From Sialis fuliginosa (taxonomy: Eukaryota > Arthropoda > Insecta > Megaloptera > Sialidae), in NCBI GenBank assembly GCA_961205875.1, contig OY540811.1:15617248-15681247 (forward strand): 64,000 nucleotides of DNA, read 5' to 3'. Below, piece by piece: positions 27,701 through 42,700 of this stretch; position 1 is the stretch's first letter, and each line of letters begins with the position of its first letter. Both the position numbers and the translations under genes were made by a program. The notes under the pieces were generated by a model. That model was not told the origin of the DNA. It saw only the letters and a list, made by a program, of their open reading frames with translations, and made no database searches.

Positions 27701-30700
27701 CAAAAAAACTTTTATTTAACATAAAATTAATCTTAAGCAATATTAAATAAAAACAAAATAATTAAGAACCTTTTGTATAAAAAAAAAAATATTTTCTTTC
27801 ATATAATCACAGTTGTACTATGTATATTACAGCATTGAGTAAAAATAAATTACAGTTTAAAAACCGTCGATATTACATAGTCTATCATCACATTTTCGAT
27901 ATAATCGATTCTCCCAAATATAAAGTTTTTATTTACTTTAAACTAGTTTACTAAAGTTAGGAATAAAGCACAGGGTTTAATTAAGGGGTGCGTAGGGGAC
28001 CAAAGAACCGATCAGCAAGAAATAAGTGACATAGAAGTCAAAATACTAATTAATAGAGATTGGAAAAATAGTTTTTATTTTCAATGAAATAGTTACTAGT
28101 TGAATTTTTATTGTCATTCATAAAGACATTGCTTTCTGGAAAATTTTTATTTCAAAAATTGATTATTAGTGACTTCCCCGTAATATCGGACCTTGTGGCC
28201 ATTTATAACCTTGGCCTTTTTTTATATTGATTATATATAAACAAATTTTGGATAAAAAATATAATGTGTACATTTTTCTTAATACATAGCTGATCTAGTT
28301 TAAAAATGAATAAGTATCCGTACATGTTTTTTTATATATATCGGCCTATTGGGAGTCGGCGTTTAGTCCGTGTCGGCTTTTTGTCCGAATCCCAATAAAA
28401 AGAGTTTGATTGTTTATATATGCACGATGATCCCAAAAAACCACTGAACCGATTTTGATGAAATTTTCTATACTGTATTAATTGATATTTCAAAGTGATG
28501 TAGACAATGTGTAATCATGTAATCTCGTTGCACAAGTCAAAAATATGATAAAATATATTAAAAGTTCGTTATTATCTTTAAAAGATAGCTCGGTACATAC
28601 TTATATTTACCTTTTAACATGAGCAACGTCTCATCTAATAATTTGATGTTAGTTCTTACAAATGGATAGGTAATAGAAACGGTATCGACGTGGGTAAGCA
28701 GTAAAGAAAATTGTGACGCAAACTGGCAAAAAAAATTCATTCAAATCATATGTAATGCAATACGTGTTGAGAAAAGTACGTCAGATAGATATACAATATA
28801 CATATTTATGTTAAAGTTAAAGTTAAGTGACATTCCAACATCCAACCGGTCAACCCAGTTAGTTTTAAAGTATTCTACGTACGTACGTCCCTGGATTAAA
28901 CCAATCACAATCAAAATACGGTTTGTTTTTAAAGTAAGTTACTAAAGTAGTTTTTCTTTTTTTTACAACTGAAACTGGTATAATGGTTTGCAAGCTTCTT
29001 GAGTTATGAGAACGCTTTTGTAATAACATTTAAAAATGAAACTCTAATTCGCTCTGATTTAAATCTTTTCAAGTAAAATGTTTTATCAATACTTTGGATG
29101 ACATGAATTTAAATGAACTTTGCAAACTTTTAATAATATTAATTTGACAGTTTTGGAAAATCTATTAATTATATTTTAAATGAAATAAGATTATCATTTC
29201 CAGTAAGTTCATTGTTTTAGAACATTTATCATAATAATGTGATACATTTTCTTAAATATTATACTATGAACTGGCGGATTATCATACAGTCGTAGTAGGT
29301 AATTTCCTCGGGCCTCTTAAGTTCAGATAAATGTATTTTTCCCTTTACGAGTTGAATTACAGAAAAATCCTTCTTAGATGGTTCTTACGTCCTAAAAAGA
29401 AGACATTAATAAAATGTCATGTTTCTTGATCCAGGTATTTGGGTTGGGCGTTGATGAGCCAGTCACTCGGGTCTTCTATCTTTATAAATACTTTTCCACT
29501 GACTTTACAAGATTTATTATATTATTATATTATATTAGTTATTTTTCATTTACATTAGTATAATAACCTAATTAAACTTATTGTTAGATATTTTTCAAAC
29601 AGTTGGCTAAAAAATCCACGCAATTGGCTTTTTGTCAGTAAGTATGTTTGTAAAACATACAACCTAAAAGTGAGTTAGTATTCTACGACTTTACTTAACC
29701 TATACCAACGCTAGCTATCTTGCGGCAGAAATAATATATTTATATGGACTGCGAATAAAAACAACTATTTATTAGATGAAGTAATACATTCCCCTACTCT
29801 CAGATATGTTCTGATAATTTACAAAAGGATAATTTATAAGAAAAGAGAGAATAGAAACAAACTATTTTACTTTAATGATACTTGAAAAATATTTTAACAT
29901 ATTAAATGTCATGTAATAATATGTGTAAGTGTAGATACATACTTACTATTAATAATAAAAGAAATATTTTTTATTTAGACTAAATATTGAGTTAACCACC
30001 GGACTGATAGAGTAAGCCGGAACGTTATATCACACATTCGTATATCAATAAATTGATGGAATACCATGATATTAAATGTGGTCGGTGGTCATCCTCTTTG
30101 TATCCTGTGAAAATAGCAATACTATAGTGTAAAGGTTGTAGTTTTTATCAATCTTGTTACAAACACAATCTCACCCCAGGTAGGGGTAAGTTGGAGCATA
30201 TTTTAAAAAAAAATTCAGAGTAATAACACTTTTTATACCGAATGGTATTTTTCTTTAATAGTTAGATTTTTTCCAATTACAATTTTAACGTATGTACCTA
30301 CATCTTCATTTAAACGTTAAGTACCAAAGTAGCCCGCCTTGCTCCCTTTCAACCCAACTGCTATTAGACACAAATCTATTATTTATATGTTTAAAAACCT
30401 AAATAAATAAATATTTGTATAATTATATGTTTTATTTGTTTATTGCAGTTCTTATAAGCCCTGGCCGGAGCTGGCCGAGTTGGAGCGTGAGTTGGAGCTT
30501 CGCAGACGTTACGAATCTTTAACGTAAGTTTTGACACGTCCAGACACTTCCACGTGCACGAACTGGCATTACTTCTGTTACAAGACGTGGGAGGGGGTTG
30601 TAAAAGCCACCTCCACGTATAGATATAGTCGAATGTGTACGTTCGATAGCCTATGTCAGTGATTCTGAATCGGGGGTTACAGGAATGAGAATATGAGATA

Positions 30701-33700
30701 TGGGTGTAACATTCATCATACAAAAGAGCTTATTTGATTTTTTTTTACTGTGTATTAAATGTTAACGTATACCCCAAAAAATATAAATGCAATTTTACTT
30801 ACGTTTCTCTTTGTAAGAAGAATTAGGTGCCTACATACATCCATTTTTAATTACATTAATGCACATGTATGATCTGACATCTAATTCAATTGTAACTTAC
30901 AAAAAAGTAAAAACAAATTAAGAAACTTGTTAATAATGTTTATGTTTGAGCTTAATTACACACTTATATCTGGTATTATAAAGGAGCTAACAAAATTTGC
31001 TAGCTTGCAAATAATTTTGTGATATTATCTATGGATTTGTTTTGGAATTTAGAGCAGTGATACTTCAACTTATTATAACATACTTGGTGACTCTGACCGT
31101 ACAAAATAAATTTTATAATATCACCACTGTTTTAATGCCGTTGGTGTTTACCTACCACACGTGCGAGAAACTTGTCAAACATTTTATGAAACCTCAAGGG
31201 ACCTGTCAGATAGGTTTGATATCCCATTTGGAAGTGCTTGCAAGCTTACAAATTTTGTTAGCTTGTTGATAATACTGGACATTAAAGTTTTTAAAACAGG
31301 GTCTATACAGACTCGCGATGTCAAACTCAATTCGAATAATTTTAGCTGATAGTCGGAAACGTTAAGATTTTTTAAAAATTTTAACCAATTATAAGTTTTT
31401 AATTTTTAAATATTTTAAAAGGATAATATAAATATTAAATATTTTAATTTTTTCTTATAAGTACGTTATACATAGTAATAATAAAATTGAGATCATAAAT
31501 ATTCCGAATTAATTACTGTATTAACAGGTTCCCTAGTGTACAAAATGTGACGACTCTAAAATATAGTAATATAATTTTTCGTATATGGCACATTTAATGA
31601 ATATTAATGGGAAAAAATTAACACATAACAATCAATTAGTTTATACACTTCCTTTTATGGAACTTTTCACTAAAATAATCAACTAATTGTTTAGTTTTAA
31701 ACACCAGGGCTACTCGAAAGTTAAGTAAGCCTATACATAATAAATGAAATAGAGTATAATGCCACAAATTGTATTACAATTTTACAAAAAATCATAAAAT
31801 AATTGTTTTGAAAGACAGGTTATGAAGTTTTTAGTCAGAAAGTAGAAAATAGGACAAATAGACCAAACCGTTTTCAACCGCTGATCTAAATGGATTGGAT
31901 ATATACATATATTATGTTGAAATAATATATTGGCTGAGAAATTATAGCTTATACATTATATCCCAAAGACAAATATTTAATATATAGTTTCATTTGTTTT
32001 AAGAATATATTCAGTGTTGAGATTTATTTATTTAATTGATTTTTATTATTTGTAAAATAATAACACTTACATAATATATATGTTTCTCAAAGTTATATGT
32101 ACATATACATCGCCGGCTTCAGTGAGGGGCGAACCAGGGCGACCGCCGGGGGCACCAGGTCAGGTAGGGCGGGGCACAATGGGGTATAAATAATATAATT
32201 TTTTAGTAAACTTTTTTGGAGTCTGATAGGGTCGCGCCAAGCTGAGATATTAACTATTCAACTTATTTGTTAATTTTTCCAATTTTAAACATTAGATAGG
32301 GCGAAAAAATAAATCTCCACCAGGGCGCCAGACTTACTAAGGCCGGCTCTGTACATATATCTCTAATAGGTATATAATAAAAAAACATTTCCAAAGCGGT
32401 AATGGGTGTGACGAATATATAGCGTGTAGTAAATAAAACGAATATAAATTAAATAGTCTACCACTGAAATGATTTCTATTGATATTATGGAAATAGGATA
32501 CCTACTGAAAATGGCACACGCCATAACATTTGCCATACTAATTCAGTGGGTATTCGAGCTAAACATTTAAATTTCAATATTTTTACTTTTTTATATGGTC
32601 TCATATGTAAGAAATACTCGTACATATGTATATAATATAAATATTGTTGAACTAATTTTTTCCGAATTCGAGACTTTAAGTACTTTTAATATTAATTAAA
32701 ACTCTAAAAGTTTCATTAATTTCTAATTAATACAAATTTTAATAATGATCTATTATATTTTTCGTTACTACAGACACAAAATTTTTATAAAAATGTATAT
32801 ACCTAAACTTGAAATTTTTACTGAACATGTCGAGTAATACTCTCGATTTTTACTTTTTCTCTAACGCTGCTGATGGTTTCCGAGTAGAAAATTCTTGAAA
32901 GGTATTAATTCGATCTTTAAAAAAGCATATTTTTAGTCAATATGATATCGTTCATGTTAACAAAATAACTCCAAATATTATATACCATATGAGGTATAAT
33001 TGAGAACTAATGTGTCATAAAGATTTAATAGTACAGAAGGATACATAATTTGATTTTACTAGATGATTAACTTGAGAGTAGAAATCCAGAAGATTAATAA
33101 ATCAGCATTAGATTTACATAATTGAAAATTAAATGAATAAAGTCGGTTCAATATCAAAACATACAAAAAATAGGATATCATTTGTAACATCGTCGACGAC
33201 TTTATTTAAAAATCATCAAATATCTCATTTTCAGAAATCAGTAATCGAAGCTCCCACCCGCAATCCAGGGGTGGATTTATCTAAATTGAATATTTCACAC
33301 ACCGTTTGATTCCAATTACATGAGAATAAGTGAGTTTGAATCCAATAAGAATAATCTTAACTTGAATGAAACATCATTTGATGTAGAGTTTTATGTGTTT
33401 TTTTCAGAATTATATCCTTCTCGTGGGGGTTGAGTAGATTAAGCTAAATCCTTAGAATATGGGACGGTTTTATATGCATATGCGTTCGGAGCAATAAATT
33501 ACAGGATTATTTGTATGAAATGATAAATATTCTCTTAACATATTAAAATGTTTATCTCTGCTACTGGATCGTTTTATTTGTTTTTTTTTTGTATTTGGAG
33601 ATTTTCGTTAAACAAATTTATGATATGAGAACTGTAATCTATTTTTAGGTACGATTTAAATTTTGGAAACAGGTATTAATGCTTTATCAGAGATATTTCT

Positions 33701-36700
33701 AGATTAGTCTCAACACACGAGTATAACAATATACATGCAAATTAAATATCAAATGAAACTAAATCATTAACGAAGATAAAAATGTTACCAATATATAAGT
33801 CGTTCGGATTTTTAACGACTGATACCTATACTAAATATTTGAGAAAATAAGTGATACAAAATTGTTTTTAAAATAAACAAATGCTACATGTAGCTACCAA
33901 ATATTAATTGTTATTTTATATAAATTACTTCTCTCATCAAGTATTTGGCTCTAATATCATTAAAAAAAATTGTAAGTAATGAGTACATAGGATATAATCA
34001 CCTTTCGAATCCTAATGAAACCAGGATATTATGGCTCGCTATAATTATACGTTATACATTCCCTACATATACATATATACATAGTATATCTGTAGATTGT
34101 TAGTACAAAGTAAATATTTTTGACTTTTTTTAATTAATACATCTTGATCGTTTTATTTTTAAATTTGCTAGTTAATTCAAAAACTACTGATCAATTTTGA
34201 TGACTTGTTTACTATTGAAAAGCTTATTGCTCGGTATTATCAACCAATTTAATGTTCCTTTAGTGCTAAATGCTCCTTTAAAGTAGATTTGGTGTATTAC
34301 AACGTGATTTAAATTAATATTTAGACTTTCAATGAAAAATGTACATAACATGCGTTGTAAAAACATAGTGCAAATTTAAAAAGCCATTTCATTAAATGTG
34401 TTAAACTTGGTTCTATTGATAATACGAAATTTAGTAATACCGGGCGAAAGACTTTAGAATTAGTTAAGGTTATAATTATATCAACACCCTACTCCATCGA
34501 GGTGCTGAGCAGCAGAGATGCTGTCGTGGTGGAGATGCAAAGCCTACGTATTTAGTAATAGTCAGTTACGCAGACATTTACCGATTTCGAAATATACGCG
34601 AATGAACTCGCGGGTAAATTTATATACGTACTATATAATATAATTTTTAATAGAGATAACTATTTCTCTGTAAGAATCAGTAACCATTTCTACTAGTACT
34701 GATCAATATATTCTTCAGAACACTATTAAAACACTTATTTACAAACCCTAGACATTTCCACGTGGTGACCTAATTTCACAAACTGCAATTCACCATTGTT
34801 TTACACTTTGAAAAGTAACCCTGGTATCCATGTGAAAAAGAGAGACATATAGACGTATGTATACACACATATATCTATCCTTGTTAACTAAACGCCACTG
34901 ATGTTAATCTGAAGATGTTACATGCATACATATATTTGCATACCATTCAAACGGAACTTTTATCCACATATAAAGAAGACAGTTGAAGATCTAACAATGT
35001 GACGTCATTTAAAATATCTCATTTTCTGAAATTCATTATCTACAATTTAATATTTGAAAAGCAAAGAATGTGACACTAGAAGTGTCGATTCATATATAAT
35101 AACTTTAATAATTATCATATGTATGGGTAAGTATATATTAGGGTGTTTTTTTATTTTTATTTTTTCGGTCCCATTGGCCTATGTTTTAGCTTTGGATCAA
35201 AAGTTAATTATTAAAAAATTTCAGACTCATAGATCAAACCTGTAGACGACACATCATAGAGAATTAAATTTCTTACAAAAAAGATCCCAAGCGCTCAATT
35301 CATAGATCGAATATTTTTAAAGATATGTTCGTTTAAACATTATTATAAAAAGTAAAATCCAATTTTTATGATAATTTTTAAACAAACATATCTTAAAAAT
35401 AATTGGATTTATGAATTGAGCACTTAATTCTCTACTAAATATTTCTCTGAGAAATTAAAAAAAAAAAAAATTCAACGAAATATTCACGTGTATGTAAAAA
35501 AGTATTTTGCCCATGTTAATCAAATAGGAAAAAGACTCGGTTTGCACCGTTCACAGATTTGATCTATGAGTCTGTAATTTTTGATCCAAAGCTAAAACAT
35601 AAGCCAATGAGGTCGAAAAAATAAAAATAAATAAAAAAACATCCTAGCATGTATTCTGCGAAAAATCCAAATAAAAGATTGTTATGCTCTCTGTTCTCAC
35701 AATTGATTTGAGTTTAAAATTAGATTTGAATGTGGCAACAGTTGCTTTTTTTAGTATTATATCAATTGAAATGAAATAAAAAAATACAAGGAATGTTTGG
35801 CAGCGGAAATTGTTTCCTAATGCATCATTTTTTTTTAAACTATAATATAAGTCATAATGGGGATTCCAAAGTAAAGGGTATCGTATTCATCTAATAAAAT
35901 TAGACAATCAGCCCTGTTCCATTCTACTGTAAATCACTTTAATTTATTATTAAGGATTTTGTTATTGTATATCCTAGTATTATATTTTTAAGATTATTAA
36001 ATTTAATTAACTGCTAATTCGTTAAATATATTTTATGTAAACCGTACAATCTTAGATTATGGGTGATTATGGATATATAACAACCGATCCCAGTACGTAT
36101 ACGAAACTGTTTTCAAAACTCGATGGCGGCCATCTTTTATTAAATGTCATTTTCGTCATTTCCATGAATACATCCCAGATACTTCAATTGAAAATCAATA
36201 ATGCAAATATGCTTTAAATGACAATTAAATTTGGTCTGTAAGAGAGATGATGTTTGCCAATAAACGTTTCTCTGTCAATGAATTTTGACTGAAATACTTT
36301 TAAACGTAATATAAAACATTTATTATTAATAAATTGCGTATATTTCCAAACAATTGATTTTTTTTTAATCCGAATGATACGCCGATGACTTCGTGAAACG
36401 ATTTTTGCGCTGCGACGTGGTAACAATACTAGGTAATGTGTTAAGTATTCGTTGTCTAAGCGTAGAATAAAAAATACATATTTGCAACCAATTACATATA
36501 TTTAAATATCTGAATACAGTAATAAAAGAAATAATTTTATTTCTTTGATCAAATAGTATTTACCGACAAGCTTTAGAAAATGTTCAGCGTGCTCGTCCTA
36601 TTCGGAGAAACGTACTGATTAGCCAAATATCGCCCGGCTCAATTGGTTCGTTTCGAATAAAATACTCGAGTCAACACGTACCATAAAACGAATCATTCTA

Positions 36701-39700
36701 TTGTGTTCTTATCTCTATATATAAAAACGAATGTTCGTTTGTATGTGGCTTATAGACTCGGGAATTACTAAACCGATTTCAATGCGGTTTTCACCAATAG
36801 TTAGATAATTTTTCTGTGCATATTCGTGGTTATTAATATTTTATGGAAACCTAAGATTTAACATCAAAAGACTAAAAAAATCTTCATCAAGTCGTGTTTT
36901 GTTTCCATGATGTCAGAGCATACAACTGTTATTTATATAAAAACATAATTGACATGGAATAGAGAATTTTATAATTTACAAAAAATAAATATTTTAGTCA
37001 CTATGATTTTGTTGATATTAACTCGGGTAACACCGGGTGCAATGCGCTAGTTTCAAATAAAAAATATTATAAATACATTTTTTTTAAATCCAGTGACAAT
37101 ATATCACAAACAATATGTACAAAGAGAAAGAAAACACATTTTATGTCACACCTGTTAACGACAATCAATACATAACTTCTGTAAACAAAAAAATAATAAT
37201 GTATATGTAATATAATAATTAATTATACCGACAACATAGATTTAATTTTACACTGGACACAATAAAACTACAAAAACTCTATTTATAAATCAGCCGTGGC
37301 TATGAAACGTGAGTTTATTTTTATTTTGAAATCAGAGTCGTACTAGAGATATAGTTTTCTCTTTCTATTTTATATAAGACTACCGCATTGAACCCGGTTA
37401 ATATCCACAAAATCATAGTAACCTAAACTATTTTACATGCCCACCCAACATACCTACAACACACGGTTCACTGCGGAATAAAATCAGTTCAGTACTTGCT
37501 GAAAAAATCGTATAAAATTATATTTTCAAACCAGGAAACACCAGATCCTGTCTTAGAATTTGTATGAAAATAAATAAAATAAAGAGGTTAGCAACAATCA
37601 TAAATGCTGCACAGAAAAATTACCTAGCTATTAAAGGAAACCGCGTCTATAAGCCTCATACAAACATTCATTTTTATATATAGAGATAACAGTAATCAGT
37701 TCTTGATTTTTTTTATTTTACACTAGACTCTCACTAATCTGGTACTTGCTAGTCCGGCATCTCAATAGTTTGGCGTAACCCCACCACGATGGCCTATGGT
37801 GCAGCATTACATTCGTTAAGCGGCATTACTAGTTCGACCACTAACAGTCTGGCGTACCCCATATATATCTACATGTTAGAACGTATAATAAAAATATACA
37901 ATAAAATTTAAAGGAATTACTGATCATGTCACATGTTGACTGCCGGGTTATTGAGTGTGTCGGATTACTAAGACAGTCTCTCAGTAATCCGACACACTCT
38001 ATAATGCAGCCTTTTTTGTGCAAGGAATAGCCGAATAAAAAAAATGGTATAAGAAATAAGGAACGATAATATGTAAACCACATGTATAACATTATACATA
38101 CAAGTAACTCACTCACAAAGAATGAAAGTATGAAAGTTTAATGAAAATGTGTGATAGTTCCCATGAAAATATTGAATTTTCTCGTTAGAAGAAAGCACTT
38201 TTATCTGTGGTACGTATCATATTTTTATTAATATGTAAATAAAGTCCGGTTAAAGTTTACAGTACATACTCGAAATACAAAACTCTAGATACTTGATTAG
38301 ATTAAGATAATATTATATATATTATTTCCATCCTTGATATAGAGGTACCTATGTTCATTAATCATGCTAAAGTACACTTGTACAGAATAATATTTTTAAT
38401 GCATATTATGAAAACTCTAAATAAAATTTTCAATTTCTAAACCCAGTACTGTTATTGTACATACATATATACGTTTACAGTGTAACATGCATATATTATT
38501 GTTATGTAACTATTTTTAACGTATTATAATAGAACACACGAATTTATACACAGTCAGAAATACCAACCAAAGACACAGCATTTGAATATGAATGCTTTCA
38601 ATAAAAATAGAACAAAACGTATGTTCCCATGTCACTATATCATAGTTGAACACTATATGAATAATATAGGCTAATAAAATTAGTAATAACTTATAAAACG
38701 ACAGCATTTTAATTTGTTTTAATGTAATATACATAATACATAATATATGATCATTATCTATAATGTATAAACATAGTTTATTTTTATGTTCACTGAATTC
38801 GACATTCTATTTTTAAATAATGTTAAAATCGACATATTTGTTATTCTGAAGACAAAACGAATAACTTCGCAAAATATGAAGATTACAAGATAATACAGAC
38901 TGATTTTTTTATAATTTTAATTAAAGTTTCACACCTTGTCTCGTTTCGTATGTTTAAATGACAGTTTCGCCCCATCAAAATTTCCGTCGGACTTTTTTCT
39001 GTCCCGTGCAAATTTTATTTAATCATGTGTTTGCTTAACTTGGATTAATTTTTTCATAACATTTAAGTGTTCGTTTCATTTCGTTTCATCAAAATATAAG
39101 TCAGTTTAATTTCGTTAAAAATTTTTAAGCAATCTCGTCTCGATGTCATTTTGTCAAAAATTTAAAAAATACAAAGAAAAATGTATAAGTAATCTAATAC
39201 AAGTTTTCATATTTCCGCGGTGATCTTGATATAGATCTTGGCTTCAGGGTGTAAGCCGCGTCTATTTGGTCGTGTTATCAGCCAACGTTTCTTCACAAAT
39301 TGCAGTGGAAATCTTCTGTACTTTCAGAAGAACCCTGAAGATGTCCACACTACCAAATAGACGCGGTTTACACCTAGAAGCCAAGATCTATATCAAGTAA
39401 TCTAATAATAAACATATCATTTTTATATTTTCTAGATAGTTTTTAAACACGAGTTTTAAAAATAGAGTTAAAAAGGAAGAAGAATTTTCCATTCTTCAAA
39501 CAACAACTTTTCATTGGCTGACTACAAACAATATCCTTTCGTATTAAACGTTACAAGAAGCAACAATGATCGACCTAGATTCAACTAGCTATTTGTACAA
39601 TATCGTGGTACCATTTATAAAAGAGTTCTAGCAAAACATTGATAAAGTGTTCAGTAACAAAAATACAATACAAAAGCAAAGGAGATTCATTATTTTCTGT

Positions 39701-42700
39701 ATAGTGGAAATAGTTACAAAACTTAAATGAGATATTAATATGTTTAGAATTATTTGATGTGTGATTTATGAGTAAATTTTGCCCACCTACACATGTATGT
39801 CACCCATGCATGCTCATGAATTAGATACACTATACCTATAATATCCTAGCTTTAGTGTGATTAGATCCAGCCTAGAGTAATTCTATATGGTCTTAAGTTC
39901 TCTAACAATTGTTTTTGATCTTACTTCGAACAAACATACAGACAAAATTCTAAAACTATCAAAATAGATTACATGGGCTATAAAACAACGCATAGATTAA
40001 AAAAATAAAATTAATATTTATATTGTCAGGTAGACAAGTATTTATATATGTAGATTTAGATACATATATAGAATAGGACTGTGTTTAATATACTGAATAT
40101 TTCTTTAAAGATTTTTAAGAGGTTTATTAGCAAAATAACGAATTTTCAGAAAAAAATGTTTCAGACAAAAGTTGTTTATTTTTTTCTGTAAATAACGAAT
40201 TTGCAACAAAAATATGGCTTTTCATTTGAAAAAGAAAAGTTTATAAGTAACTTGAAAACCCACCAAGTCAATCCATAATATCAATATTTAGCGCTCTCGA
40301 AATCATAAAATTGTCTGAAATAATTTTTCTAGAAATTCATTTTTTTGAAAATAATACACTGGAAAGTCATTAAAAAAACACCCCAGTATAATATACATAT
40401 ATGTAAATGACTGAACTGGTATAATTATTATAAAAAAATTGTATACAGTAGAACTCCTATAAGTTCTAAGCTAAGGGACCTAAAATTCTTGAAATTAGAA
40501 TATACGGGGTGCCCCTTCCATCACAATACCGATCTAATAAAATGAAACGGAAATAGCTCTCTCTCTCACTCTCTCGCACACTTTATTCAGAGTGATCTAA
40601 CATAACCCACGTGACACTCTGGTAGTAAAATTGAAAAGTTATCTGACAGTTCATCATTTTTAATATATGGCGTTTTCAGAAGAAGATATAGTGACTATAT
40701 TTGCGTTTTATTTGAATACTAATGTAAGTATTTGATTACATATTATTATTTTTTTCATCTGTTTAATAACGTTGTACGTATATTTCCATTTATATAATTA
40801 TGAAACCACTTTAAAAATTATTTTCTCACCGTTTGCGTATGTTCAATGAAAATACGGTAAGGAATAAGGGAAAAGCCTTCTACTCCGGTGTAGAAAAATT
40901 CTAACTTAAATTGTTCGAACTTATAGGAGTCCTACTGTAATAGTTTTGTATCTTAACAAAATCTTTAATCTAATTATTAAAAATATATTACAAAAATTAA
41001 ATATCACATTTTTTATAATGCACTAAAATCAATCGATAGTATAAAGTAACGTTTTATTTTTGTAACATATGCTTATTTGAGTAGTACCAACTTTTCGTTA
41101 AAATATTCCAGCTGCCAATTTGTTATACAAATTAGTATGCATAAAACGGTTAAAATATTAGGAGATTCAATTTGATTAAATTTCAATTCTAGTTTCATGT
41201 TTCCAATTAGACACACTCACACACACACACACACACACACACACATCTTCTGCATTCACATGTATTGCCAACCTCACAGAGATTTACTTCCGCGACGCAT
41301 TAAGTTGTTCTAAAATAATAATCTGGTGCCGCAAAAGCGGGAGGGTGTTTACATCCTTTAAAATTATTATATCACAAAACACTCACACACACGTTCGTTA
41401 CCGTGGTAACGCATCACACGCTCAATGGGTGCAGTTAACGCCATTGATTAAGCGTTATACGAAAATAAAACGATACAAGAAGACCTCTGTGGAATTGACG
41501 ATTCTACTTTATCCACTTGGAAGTGGGTTTGAATTGAATTTTATATATATGTATATTAATAACTAGCTTTTATCCACGTGTATTTCGATATCGGTGAATT
41601 CCCGCGTTACCTTCAGAACACGGAGAATATTCTATGGAATTTTTCACTACAAAAGTTGGTTTAAAAATTCAAATACATCAACATAATCCGAAGACAACGC
41701 ATTGTAAAAACAATTGTCAATAATGCAGAAAACTTTCTTATCTACCAAAAAAAATATTCATAATAAAATATAATCTTCTCTTTTTATATGTTTTTATTTG
41801 CTTCTTAAATTTTTTTTTGGGGGTTCAAAGCGGACTCCTCAAAAAAAGGTGGGTGAGTGGTGGGAAGCACATCTCCAATTTTCAATTGTAGTGATTTGAA
41901 ACAAAAATATATGTTAATAAAAAAACAAAATGGCTGACTTATAAAAAAAGTTTACAAAAATCGTGTTTTTTCCGTTGAAAATCGAGAAAAAAAATTATTA
42001 ATAAAAATAAATAATTTTAGATAATACGATAACTATTAATGTGTAGAACAACGTGTTAAAAATATATATTATATTATCGTTTTAAGAACTTTTCAGAAAA
42101 TAATAAAACATGCTTAGGAGCATTTTTAGTGTTCCGTACTGAAATCGGAAAAAAGAATCATTTATAGAATCAACACTGTCTGTTTGTTACAGCCATATAT
42201 CATATAATAATAACACAGCTTTCTAACTACAAAACTGTCAAAAAAGTTATAAAAATATAATTTTAACTTTTAGGCGCATTTTGAGAGGGTCAAATGAGTA
42301 ACCATTAAAGAATTATTAAAAGAATTTTTATAATTCAAGGAATTTAAATATCTAAACGTTTTTTTGTTATTATTAAAAAAAATGAAATCAAAATAAGAAT
42401 TCAACGACTTACAATTGGTTTAAAATGCACGTATCTAAATCTAAACATATACATTTAACTATAACAAAACAAGATTCTCAACTTACAATACCTATGAGAA
42501 TTGTACCAATGTAACAATATCCCTAAACTAAGTTAATCTTGTCGGTTTCAGTTCAAAGCGGGGTCTCGATCTTGGTTTCGACCGCGGCTACTCCGGAAAG
42601 ATGGCGGCCAAGTATCTGACGGGGCTTGAGCTGGCAGGGCCCATGGGACCAGGCCGGAAACGTCGCAATGGAAACAAAGTATATAACTGGGAAGGTTATG

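Larger units (their letters stand above)
21773..30448 (+). other. Intron 1 of the DH31-like gene
   Basis: An 8,676-bp intron with donor gtaaga and acceptor ttgcag. It contains the nested 22.06-22.53 kb repeat, the TIR element at 22835-23548, short GAGACGAGA-type repeats near 26.17-26.60 kb, the MITE at 26626 and a hAT MITE fragment at 28054. No further exon in the required phase was recognised. Confidence 0.65.
30524..42551 (+). other. Intron 2 of the DH31-like gene
   Basis: A 12,028-bp intron with donor gtaagt and acceptor tttcag. It holds the MITEs and foldback elements listed at 30967, 32108, 35140, 36713, 37721, 39225 and 40446, a hAT-like end at 30655 (cagtgattctgaatcgggg), a (CA)n tract at about 41213-41245 and a GC-rich pocket at about 34490-34545. 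No additional DH31-like exon was found on either strand. Confidence 0.65.

Noticed and set aside
30391-30723. 110-codon minus-strand frame over exon B
   Set aside because: It is a shadow of the + strand exon, which has strong splice sites and fits the phase of exons A and C.
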